A stretch of DNA of 32,684 bases, taken from contig DYSI01000024.1 of assembly GCA_020718275.1 (NCBI GenBank), positions 1 through 32,684 of the forward strand, given 5' to 3'. This DNA is from Draconibacterium orientale (lineage in GTDB: Bacteria; Bacteroidota; Bacteroidia; Bacteroidales; UBA1556). Each line of letters opens with the position of its first letter. Position 1 is the first letter of the stretch. Below are positions 17,333-25,263 of this stretch, piece after piece. The position numbers and the translations under genes were made by a program. The notes beneath the pieces are model-generated. The model did no database searches, had not been told where the DNA came from, and saw only the letters and a list, made by a program, of their open reading frames with translations.

Positions 17333-17659
17333 ATTTGGAATTAATTTTTGCCTACAATAGCATGTTTTAGGCTAGTTTAAGACCAAATTAAAGTGATTAA
17401 TTGAATTGTTATAAAAATGCGTGACTATTAAAAAGACTTTAATTTTCTCGGTTTTCGAAACACAAAATCTTTGCATTAATACTATCAGAACAACAGCCTT
17501 CAATACTAAATTATAAATTTAAAAAAATCTTTTCGTCTCAATAAATCTAATTTTCCGAAGCCTTAATGCATAGTGCAAATCAGTCATTACGCAAAACATT
17601 TGAGTAATTGGCAAGCAAAAAGCCGAAAAAAATTGTAGTTAAGTAAACAGATAAAACCC

Positions 17660-17667
17660 TACTTTTG
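17660..17667 (+). promoter_or_regulatory. Putative -7 box for the permease gene
   Basis: TACTTTTG matches TAnnTTTG, 37 bp upstream of the ATG at 17705. A TTG at 17633-17635 lies 24 bp upstream, slightly too far for an ideal -33 element. Confidence 0.42.
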
Positions 17668-17704
17668 ATAATTCTAATCAAACATTAAATACGATATACT
17701 AATT

Positions 17705-19126
17705 ATGGCCATTGACATTGAAAAACTCATGAAACAATCTGAAGATTCTTCCATGAGAAGAACCTTAGGCCCTTTAAACATTACCCTACTTGGAATAGGA
17801 GCCATTATCGGCGCAGGAATCTTTGTTTTAACAGGACAAGCGGCAGCAAGTTATGCAGGCCCAGGAATCGTTATTTCGTTTATCATTTCGGGCTTTGCTT
17901 GTGCATTTGCAGCCTTATGTTATGCAGAATTTGCCTCGATGATCCCTTTAGCCGGTAGCGCCTATACCTATGCTTACGCTACGCTAGGCAAAACGGTTGC
18001 TTGGATTATTGGTTGGGATTTGATACTCGAGTATTTATTTAGCGCCTCCACCGTAGCAGTAGGTTGGTCAGGTTATATGGTAAGTTTTTTAAAAGATTTT
18101 GGGATAACGATTCCAGAAGCCCTCAGTAGTGCTCCTTTGATTAAAACCGCAGATGGAATCGTTGCCTCTGGCGCCATTATTAATTTGCCAGCCATGGTGA
18201 TTATAGGCCTATTAACCATGGTTTTATATTATGGTATTCGTGAATCAGCGAAGTTTAATAACTTAGTGGTTTACCTTAAAATTGGCGTAATTCTACTCTT
18301 TATTTTCGTTGGGTATAAATACATTACCCTCGACAATTGGACTCCTTTCATTCCAGAGAATACTGGCAAATTTGGCGAGTTTGGTTGGTCAGGAATCTTG
18401 CGAGGTGCTGGAGTTATTTTCTTCGCTTATATTGGTTTCGATGCGGTTTCCACCGTTGCCCAAGAAGCCAAAAACCCCAAGAGAGATTTGCCTTTAGGCA
18501 TTATTATTTCACTCATTGTGAGTACTATACTCTATATTCTTGTAGCCCTTGTTCTTACTGGAATGGTAAATTATAAGTTTCTGGGCGTTCCAGATCCAAT
18601 TGCAGTGGGAATTAATTCAGCAGGCAACAGTTTAATGTGGCTACGACCTATTATAAAAATTGGCGCCATTGCCGGTCTTAGCTCTGTTATTTTAGTGATG
18701 CTATTGGGTCAGCCAAGGATTTTCTACTCCATGTCGAAAGATGGTTTTCTACCCCCTCTTTTTTCAAAAATTCACAAAAAGCATAAAACCCCTCATATCA
18801 CCACCATTATCACTGGAGTGATTGCCATGATTATAGCCGGCATACTGCCAATTGGAATTTTGGGAGAATTAGTGTCCATCGGAACGCTTTTAGCCTTTGC
18901 CATTGTCAGCGGTGGTATTTTAGTTTTGCGCTACAAACAACCAGATTTACCCCGCGGATTTCGCACCCCTTGGGTTCCTTTTGTTCCCATTATGGGTATT
19001 TTGACTTCTCTAGCTCAAATGATCGCTTTACCATTCGACACCTGGATGCGCCTTCTCATTTGGTTAGCGATTGGCATGCTGATTTATGTTTTTTACAGCC
19101 TCCCAAATCTTAAAAAGATGGGCTAA
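17705..19126 (+). CDS. APC-family amino acid permease
   Basis: This gene encodes 473 residues, a 12-helix inner-membrane transporter of the amino acid-polyamine-organocation superfamily, closest in look to the cationic amino acid transporter (CAT/YfnA-like) group. The first helix contains the substrate/sodium-site-like motif GIGAIIGAGIFVLTG (about 31-45). It is followed by CYAEFASMIPLAGSAYTYAY and GVIFFAYIGFDAVSTVAQEAKNP, both typical of the group. Hydrophobic segments continue to the C-terminus, which is short. The substrate cannot be fixed from sequence. It is co-oriented with the glycan-degradation genes that follow 131 bp downstream, so uptake of amino acids released from glycoproteins is a reasonable inference. 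Confidence 0.9.
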   Translation: MAIDIEKLMKQSEDSSMRRTLGPLNITLLGIGAIIGAGIFVLTGQAAASYAGPGIVISFIISGFACAFAALCYAEFASMIPLAGSAYTYAYATLGKTVAWIIGWDLILEYLFSASTVAVGWSGYMVSFLKDFGITIPEALSSAPLIKTADGIVASGAIINLPAMVIIGLLTMVLYYGIRESAKFNNLVVYLKIGVILLFIFVGYKYITLDNWTPFIPENTGKFGEFGWSGILRGAGVIFFAYIGFDAVSTVAQEAKNPKRDLPLGIIISLIVSTILYILVALVLTGMVNYKFLGVPDPIAVGINSAGNSLMWLRPIIKIGAIAGLSSVILVMLLGQPRIFYSMSKDGFLPPLFSKIHKKHKTPHITTIITGVIAMIIAGILPIGILGELVSIGTLLAFAIVSGGILVLRYKQPDLPRGFRTPWVPFVPIMGILTSLAQMIALPFDTWMRLLIWLAIGMLIYVFYSLPNLKKMG

Positions 19127-19257
19127 TATCATTTATTACATTGGCAAGTATGAACTTATTCCAGCATCATCAACTCAATAATTTTTTGGCCATTTAATAC
19201 CATTTACTTTAATATCAATCTCTTTTGTCAACAATAACAAATAAAAATAAGAACCCC

Positions 19258-20841
19258 ATGCGATTCACTTTACTACTAATTTTTACTTTAATGCAGCTCA
19301 TGGCGATTAGTCAGGACATTATTTCGATTATACCTCAGCCAGTATCACTTCAACCACAGGAAGGATATTTAAATGCAAAGAAAATTTCTGGCATTGTGAT
19401 AGAATCTGGGCACTTTCAAGCAGAATCCGACTATCTGACCAATGCCCTGAAAGAAAATTTTAACCTTATTTTAAAGCCAAAAATGGCAGACCCAAATGTA
19501 AAGCCAATTTTGCTTCGGCAATTAGCCACAGGCGATAGCGCAGCCTATAATCTATACATCAATTATGAGCAAATAATAATAGAATCTGCAGGAAAAGTGG
19601 GCATATTTTATGGCATACAAAGCTTGCTTCAGATTATGGCCAGCTCCAATAATCTCCAACTACTTCAACTTGAAGTTAATGACTCTCCACGCTTTAGCTG
19701 GCGAGGCATGCATCTCGATTGCAGTCGTCATTTTTTCACTGTTGACGAAGTTAAAAAGTACATTGATTATCTCGCTCTTTATAAAATGAATGTTTTCCAT
19801 TGGCATCTCACTGATGACCAAGGATGGAGAATCGAAATCAAAGAATACCCTAAACTCACTGAGGTTGCAGCCTGGCGAAGTGGTAGCATGGTGGGAGCCT
19901 ACAGTAAAAACCAATTTGACGAAATACGATACGGCGGCTATTACACCCAAGACCAAATACGAGAAGTGGTAGCTTATGCAGCCCAACGACATATTACTAT
20001 TGTTCCAGAAATAGAAATGCCCGGTCATTCCTTAGCCGCTTTAGCCGCTTATCCAAATCTAGCTTGTAAGGATTCAACTTTTGAAGTGAGTAGAAAATGG
20101 GGCGTTTTCGATGATGTTTTTTGCGCTGGTAACGAAGAAGTATTTGAGTTTCTACAGGATGTATTAGACGAAGTAATCACTTTATTTCCAAGTGAATACA
20201 TCCATATTGGAGGCGATGAGTGCCCCAAAACCCGCTGGAAAACCTGCGACAAATGTCAACAACGGATAGCAGATGAGCAGCTACGCGATGAGCACCATTT
20301 ACAAAGCTATTTCATACAACGAATGGAACAATATCTCAATGCCAAAGGTCGTAAGATTATCGGTTGGGACGAAATATTGGAAGGTGGCTTAGCTCCCAAT
20401 GCTGCTGTGATGAGCTGGCGCGGAACAAAAGGCGGCATTGCAGCGGCTCAAGCAGGTCATTTTGCAGTGATGACTCCCGGAAAGCCTTGCTATTTCGACC
20501 ATTATCAAAGTGAAAATAAAAACACAGAGCCGCACGCCATCGGAGGACTAAACACTTTGGCCGACGTGTATAATTATGAACCTATTCCTGAAAGCCTGAA
20601 TAGCGAGCAAGCAAAGTTTATTTTAGGAGCACAGGGAAATGTATGGACCGAATATATCCTCAATTTTGCTCAAGTAGAATATATGGCCTTGCCCCGCATG
20701 GCTGCACTCTCCGAAGTACTTTGGACACCTGCATCGCTCAAATCCTATCCTGATTTTGTGGATCACTTAAAAACTAATTGCAAGATTTTGGACAAATTGA
20801 ATACGCATTATGCAAAACATTTTTTAAATGAAAAACGATGA
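19258..20841 (+). CDS. GH20 beta-N-acetylhexosaminidase
   Basis: This gene encodes 527 residues from ATG 19258. An upstream in-frame TTG at 19225 would add 11 polar residues in front of the signal peptide and is less likely. The signal peptide MRFTLLLIFTLMQLMAISQ ends near residue 19. Next comes the GH20b-type N-terminal domain, then the GH20 barrel: SWRGMHLDCSRHFF, MNVFHWHLTDDQGWRIEIK, PEIEMPGHSLAALAAYP and the catalytic pair D320-E321 in HIGGDECPKTRW. The enzyme removes terminal GlcNAc (or GalNAc) by substrate-assisted catalysis. It lies upstream of a glycosylasparaginase gene that overlaps its stop (ATGA), which fits cleavage of N-glycan chitobiose GlcNAc, though chitin oligomers are also possible substrates. 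Confidence 0.93.
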   Translation: MRFTLLLIFTLMQLMAISQDIISIIPQPVSLQPQEGYLNAKKISGIVIESGHFQAESDYLTNALKENFNLILKPKMADPNVKPILLRQLATGDSAAYNLYINYEQIIIESAGKVGIFYGIQSLLQIMASSNNLQLLQLEVNDSPRFSWRGMHLDCSRHFFTVDEVKKYIDYLALYKMNVFHWHLTDDQGWRIEIKEYPKLTEVAAWRSGSMVGAYSKNQFDEIRYGGYYTQDQIREVVAYAAQRHITIVPEIEMPGHSLAALAAYPNLACKDSTFEVSRKWGVFDDVFCAGNEEVFEFLQDVLDEVITLFPSEYIHIGGDECPKTRWKTCDKCQQRIADEQLRDEHHLQSYFIQRMEQYLNAKGRKIIGWDEILEGGLAPNAAVMSWRGTKGGIAAAQAGHFAVMTPGKPCYFDHYQSENKNTEPHAIGGLNTLADVYNYEPIPESLNSEQAKFILGAQGNVWTEYILNFAQVEYMALPRMAALSEVLWTPASLKSYPDFVDHLKTNCKILDKLNTHYAKHFLNEKR

Positions 20842-21830
20842 GCGCAAGACGGCATTTTATAAAAACCACTAGCCTCCTATTGGCTAGTTTAGCCATAAAT
20901 CCAAAAGAAATTTTCGCACAAAGTAGCCAAACTAACCAAGCCATTATCCAAAAACCAATTGTACTATCCACTTGGCGATTTGGATTGAAAGCCAATGAAA
21001 TAGCATGGAAAAAACTACAAGAGGAATCCCGTGCCATTGATGCCGTAGAAGCTGGCGTTCGGGTGATAGAATCCGATCCAACAGAAAGAAGTGTGGGCTA
21101 CGGCGGGCGCCCCGATCGTGACGGCCATGTTACATTAGACGCTTGCATAATGGATGAATTTGCAAACATCGGGTCGGTAGCTTTTTTGGAACATATCAAA
21201 AACCCCGTCTCAGTTGCACGAGCCGTTATGGAAAAAACACCGCATGTGATGCTGGTTGGCGACGGCGCCTTGGAATTTGCCATAGACCAAGGATTTACAA
21301 AAGAAAACCTCCTCACCGAGGAATCTGAAAAAGAATGGAAAGAATGGCTTAAAACAGCTGATTATCAACCGAAAGTAAATATTGAAAACCACGATACCAT
21401 TGGCATGATTGCTTTAGATATGCACGGCAATTTATCAGGCGCTTGCACCACCAGTGGCATGGCTTTCAAAATGCATGGCAGAGTTGGCGACTCACCCCTC
21501 ATTGGCGCCGGCTTATATGTTGATAATGAGGTAGGCGCAGCCACAGCAACTGGTCACGGAGAAGAGGTGATTCGGGTGGTCGGCTCCCATTTAGTGGTTG
21601 AACTTATGCGACAAGGAAAATCACCAGAAGATGCTTGCAAAGAAGCTATTGAACTGATTCATAAGAAATTGAAACTCCGAAACAAAAATATTGATAATAC
21701 GCAAATTGGTTTTATTGCCCTCAACAAAAATGGCGAATATGGTGCTTTTGCCCTTCAAAAAGGTTTCAATTATGCCGTTTTCAATCAGCAAGATGAAAAT
21801 ATATTGATTGAAGTGGAGAGTCTCTTTTAA
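20838..21830 (+). CDS. N4-(beta-N-acetylglucosaminyl)-L-asparaginase (glycosylasparaginase), Tat-type signal
   Basis: This gene encodes 330 residues. This Ntn-hydrolase cleaves the GlcNAc-Asn bond once an N-glycan has been trimmed, releasing aspartate. Family members self-cleave before a threonine; here that is T187 in NHDTIGMIALD, followed by HGRVGDSPLIGAGLYVDN and GAATATGHGEEVIR, close to the lysosomal AGA enzyme. AIDAVEAGVRVIE and SVGYGGRPDRDG lie in the alpha chain. The N-terminus SARRHFIKTTSLLLASLAI has a twin-arginine pattern (RRxFIK plus hydrophobic stretch), suggesting Tat export of the folded enzyme to the periplasm. The ATGA overlap with the GH20 gene indicates translational coupling. 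Confidence 0.93.
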   Translation: MSARRHFIKTTSLLLASLAINPKEIFAQSSQTNQAIIQKPIVLSTWRFGLKANEIAWKKLQEESRAIDAVEAGVRVIESDPTERSVGYGGRPDRDGHVTLDACIMDEFANIGSVAFLEHIKNPVSVARAVMEKTPHVMLVGDGALEFAIDQGFTKENLLTEESEKEWKEWLKTADYQPKVNIENHDTIGMIALDMHGNLSGACTTSGMAFKMHGRVGDSPLIGAGLYVDNEVGAATATGHGEEVIRVVGSHLVVELMRQGKSPEDACKEAIELIHKKLKLRNKNIDNTQIGFIALNKNGEYGAFALQKGFNYAVFNQQDENILIEVESLF

Positions 21831-21992
21831 CTTTAAATAAGCAATAGTAATGAACTCCAAGCTCAAACTGCGTCAAAAACTAGCAATTCATCTTGCATTC
21901 GCAAATAATTAGGAAAGAAAAATCAATGAAAATGAGCCGAAACTAGCCCCCTAAATTCAAAAACCTAGGGACTCTCCGCTCAAAAAATTGAG

Positions 21993-22000
21993 TATTTTTG
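21993..22000 (+). promoter_or_regulatory. Putative -7 box for cutC
   Basis: TATTTTTG matches TAnnTTTG and ends 13 bp before the ATG at 22014, which would give a very short leader. The preceding 183-bp gap after the glycosylasparaginase gene shows no other feature, so cutC and the mannosidase gene may form a second transcript. Confidence 0.45.
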
Positions 22001-22013
22001 CGACCTTTAGACC

Positions 22014-22706
22014 ATGATGAATACTCAAAAAATCAAACACCTTGAGCTTGCTGCCTTCGACCTTTCTTCTGCTTTGCTAGCTGCTAAAGTAGGCATGGAT
22101 AGAATCGAATTTTGTGCAGATTATATTTTGGGAGGAATCACTCCTAGCATCGAAGATTTTATGATTCTTCGAAAATCTTTTTCCAAAGCTATTTATGTGA
22201 TGATACGCCCAAGAGGTGGGGATTTTGTTTACTCCCAATCTGAGATTTTGGAAATGGAGCAATCGATTGCACAGTTTATCAAACTCGGCGCTGACGGATT
22301 TGTTTTTGGTGTACTTACCACTGATAATCAAGTTGATATAGCGATAAACAAGCAGTTAGTCGCCCAAAGTAACGGTTTGCCAGTCAGCTTTCACAGGGCA
22401 TTTGATCGCACCGCAAACCCATTTGAAGCCATGGAACTCATAATTCAATGTGGCTTTCAAAACATCTTGAGTTCTGGGCGCCAGTCATGCGTTTTGGACG
22501 GCAAAAATCTGCTTGTAGATCTCCAGAAGCAAGCTGACAATAGAATCACTTTTATTGCTGGCGGTGGAGTTCGTAGCGGTAATTTAAAAACCATCATGAG
22601 CGAATTTTACACCTCCTTTTACCATAGCTCGGGCATTGTTGATTCTTCAAAAAAGGCAAACGAAAGCGAATTAATTCAACTGATGAAAATCATTAAAGAA
22701 TGCTGA
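22014..22706 (+). CDS. cutC: CutC-family TIM-barrel protein
   Basis: This gene encodes 230 residues, matching the CutC family (TIM barrel, cytoplasmic, no signal peptide). Signatures are RIEFCADYILGGITPS, IYVMIRPRGGDFVYS, VSFHRAFDR, ILSSGRQ, FIAGGGVRSGN and FYHSSG. The family was named for copper tolerance in E. coli, but its biochemical activity is not settled. Here it sits between glycosylasparaginase and beta-mannosidase genes, and its last 7 bp overlap the mannosidase start, so a role in sugar or glycan catabolism is an attractive inference. The start could be the ATG at 22014 or the next codon at 22017. There is no copper-binding Cys/His/Met cluster in view. Confidence 0.92.
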   Translation: MMNTQKIKHLELAAFDLSSALLAAKVGMDRIEFCADYILGGITPSIEDFMILRKSFSKAIYVMIRPRGGDFVYSQSEILEMEQSIAQFIKLGADGFVFGVLTTDNQVDIAINKQLVAQSNGLPVSFHRAFDRTANPFEAMELIIQCGFQNILSSGRQSCVLDGKNLLVDLQKQADNRITFIAGGGVRSGNLKTIMSEFYTSFYHSSGIVDSSKKANESELIQLMKIIKEC

Positions 22707-25207
22707 AATTCATTTTAATACTCAGTTTTAGCCTTTTTGCGTTTTCATTAGTAGCCCAAAAGTCCATTAGACATTTGTCATCAGAAAATTGGTATTTGAG
22801 CTTTGATGGAAGTTCAGAATCTTATCCAGCAATTGTACCAGGCTATGTACATCTCGATTTGCTGAAAAACAATCTGATTCCTGACCCGTTTTATGGCACA
22901 AACGAAACAGCTGTTCAATGGATTGATAGCAGTAATTTTACCTATTCCATTGTGTTTCAGCTTACAGAAGAAGAATTTGCTAAACCAAAAGCCACATTGG
23001 TTTTTGAAGGAATTGATGGCTATGCAGAAATTATTCTCAACGAAAAAACAATTGCTAGTCCTAATAATATGTTTAGGGAATGGGAAATAAATATCAAAGA
23101 CAAATTGAAAATAGGAGATAATAATTTGCGTGTTATTTTTACGCCAAGCTTACTAAAAAACAAATTATTGGCAGAAGCGAATCAGCAACAACTCCCTGGC
23201 GATGAGCGTATTTATGCACGCAAAGCGCAGTATATGTTTGGCTGGGATTGGGGTGCAACATTAGTAAGTGCAGGAATATGGAAGGATGTAAAATTGGTTT
23301 TTGGAGATTATGCTGAGCTTCAACAAGTGGCAATTCTTCAAAAAACGCTGACCGCTGATTTGGCTGAATTAGAAATTACCACCCAATTAAAGATTGATAA
23401 GCAAGCGAATTACAAATTGAAATACAGTCTTTTTGCGCCTGATTCGACTTGCATCAAAAGTGAAACTACCAAGTTGAAAAACGATTGTGCCAAGCTGGAA
23501 TGGAGCATTAAAAATCCAATGCTTTGGTGGACTCACGATCTTGGAAAAGCCAATCTTTATCGGCTTAGCATCAGTTTATTCGAGGAAAAAACTAAGCTCG
23601 AAACCAAAGAATATTCCATTGGTTTTCGCAACATTCAATTAGTTCAGCAACCCGATTCCATAGGCCAGTCTTTTTATTTCGAGTTGAATGGCATTCCGCT
23701 CTTTGCCAAAGGTGCCAATGTGATTCCTTTCAAGCATTTTCCAACAGCGGTAAAGCCCTCCGACTATCAGTTTTATCTCGACAAAGTGGTGGAGGCAAAT
23801 ATGAATATGCTACGGGTTTGGGGAGGTGGTATTTATGAATCCGATGAATTTTACAAACTTTGCGACGAAAAAGGGATTCTAGTTTGGCAAGATTTTATGT
23901 TTGCTGGCGCTATGTATCCATCTGATTCTTCGTTTATTAGCAATGTTGAAGAAGAAATAAAGCAACAGGTAATCCGGCTACGGCATCATGCAAGTTTGGC
24001 TTTGTGGTGTGGAAATAACGAGATTAGCGAAGCATGGCACAATTGGGGGTGGCAAAAGCAAATGGGCTACTCGGCACAAGACTCCACCAAAATCATCCAA
24101 GATTATCAGGATTTATTTGAGCAGCGTATTCCAAAAATTTTGAAAGAATTAGATCCTCAGCGCAGTTATCATCCTTCATCCCCCGCCAATGGCTGGGGTC
24201 GCCGCGAGAGTTATTTACAAGCAGATGTGCATTATTGGGGCGTTTGGTGGGGAATGGAACCGTTAGAAAGTTATCAACAAAAAACAGGACGTTTTGTATC
24301 AGAATTTGGCTTTCAAGGAATTCCATCAGAAAGCAGTTTGCTAAATTTTATTCCTGAAACAGCACTATGCATCGATTCACCAGCCATGCAATCGCATCAA
24401 AAACATCCGCGAGGCTACCAAACCATCAACATTTATCTGGATCGAGATTTCCCAAAAGCCAGCAACTTTTCGCGCTATGTGTACCTTTCGCAACTCTTGC
24501 AAGCGCGCGCTATTAAAATGGGAATCGAAAGTCAACGCGGCACATATCCTATTTGTATGGGCTCACTCGTTTGGCAGCTCAACGATACTTGGCCAGTGGT
24601 TTCATGGAGTTTAATCGACGCTTATAAACAACCCAAGGCGGCATACTTTCAAGCCAAACGATCTTTTGCGCCGATTTTACCCATTATTTCAGAAAATGAC
24701 CAAGCCTATGAGTTGTCTATCGTATCCGATTTGTTAAGCGATTCAAAGGCAGAAATAGTATTTAGCGTGTATGATTTTACAGCTAAATTATTGGCGCAAA
24801 AAAAGGATTCAATCCAGATACCGGCTCAAAGTGCCAAACACTATCTTTCGATTCTCAAAAGTGATTTCTCCATTGATTATAATTCCACAGCCAACCTACT
24901 TATTCATGCAGAAGTCCGATATTCGGATGGTTTGATTGCCGAACAGTTTTATTATCCGATGAAACCCAAAGAAATGCTGCTTATAGAACCTCAAATTGAA
25001 ATCAAAATATTGGCAAATCAATGGCTCGAAATAGTGACAAAAAACTTTTTAGCAAAAGATGTTTACCTCGATGCCGTGGGAATTTATTTCGATGATAATT
25101 TCTTCGACTTGCTGCCAAACAAGCCTAAAAGAGTTCATTATTCAGGAGAAAAAGCCAAGCCTTTAAGCACCGACCAAATCAAAATAAGCAGCCTTTGGGA
25201 GAAGTGA
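22700..25207 (+). CDS. GH2 beta-mannosidase
   Basis: This gene encodes 835 residues. The Sec signal peptide MLKFILILSFSLFAFSLVAQ is followed by a sugar-binding jelly roll (about 25-190), an Ig-like domain, the catalytic barrel (about 310-610) and C-terminal Ig-like modules. Beta-mannosidase hallmarks are MFGWDWGATLVSAGIWKDV, NMLRVWGGGIYESDEFY, the acid/base glutamate E441 in CGNNEISEAWHNWGW, and the nucleophile E535 in FVSEFGFQGIP. It hydrolyses terminal beta-linked mannose, such as the Man-beta-1,4-GlcNAc bond of the N-glycan core. The likely location is the periplasm. The start overlaps cutC by 7 bp (ATGCTGA), so the two are translationally coupled. Confidence 0.93.
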   Translation: MLKFILILSFSLFAFSLVAQKSIRHLSSENWYLSFDGSSESYPAIVPGYVHLDLLKNNLIPDPFYGTNETAVQWIDSSNFTYSIVFQLTEEEFAKPKATLVFEGIDGYAEIILNEKTIASPNNMFREWEINIKDKLKIGDNNLRVIFTPSLLKNKLLAEANQQQLPGDERIYARKAQYMFGWDWGATLVSAGIWKDVKLVFGDYAELQQVAILQKTLTADLAELEITTQLKIDKQANYKLKYSLFAPDSTCIKSETTKLKNDCAKLEWSIKNPMLWWTHDLGKANLYRLSISLFEEKTKLETKEYSIGFRNIQLVQQPDSIGQSFYFELNGIPLFAKGANVIPFKHFPTAVKPSDYQFYLDKVVEANMNMLRVWGGGIYESDEFYKLCDEKGILVWQDFMFAGAMYPSDSSFISNVEEEIKQQVIRLRHHASLALWCGNNEISEAWHNWGWQKQMGYSAQDSTKIIQDYQDLFEQRIPKILKELDPQRSYHPSSPANGWGRRESYLQADVHYWGVWWGMEPLESYQQKTGRFVSEFGFQGIPSESSLLNFIPETALCIDSPAMQSHQKHPRGYQTINIYLDRDFPKASNFSRYVYLSQLLQARAIKMGIESQRGTYPICMGSLVWQLNDTWPVVSWSLIDAYKQPKAAYFQAKRSFAPILPIISENDQAYELSIVSDLLSDSKAEIVFSVYDFTAKLLAQKKDSIQIPAQSAKHYLSILKSDFSIDYNSTANLLIHAEVRYSDGLIAEQFYYPMKPKEMLLIEPQIEIKILANQWLEIVTKNFLAKDVYLDAVGIYFDDNFFDLLPNKPKRVHYSGEKAKPLSTDQIKISSLWEK

Positions 25208-25263
25208 AAAACCTATTCAAATAAAGACAGCATCAGCAATAAAATCAAAATAAATAAGATAAA

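Larger units (their letters stand above)
17021..17704. other. 684-bp gene-free divergent region
   Basis: This AT-rich stretch lies between the divergent SUF operon and the amino acid permease gene. It holds a SUF promoter-like box (17055-17062), the 71-bp MITE-like element (17262-17332) with its 9-bp flanking duplication, a permease promoter-like box (17660-17667) and a 10-bp direct repeat TTTGCCTACA (17170-17179 and 17348-17357) on either side of the element. No open frame with coding character is seen. Confidence 0.7.

Noticed and set aside
19225-19257. TTG start extending the GH20 protein by 11 residues
   Set aside because: The extension is polar and precedes a normal signal peptide beginning at ATG 19258, so the ATG fits better.
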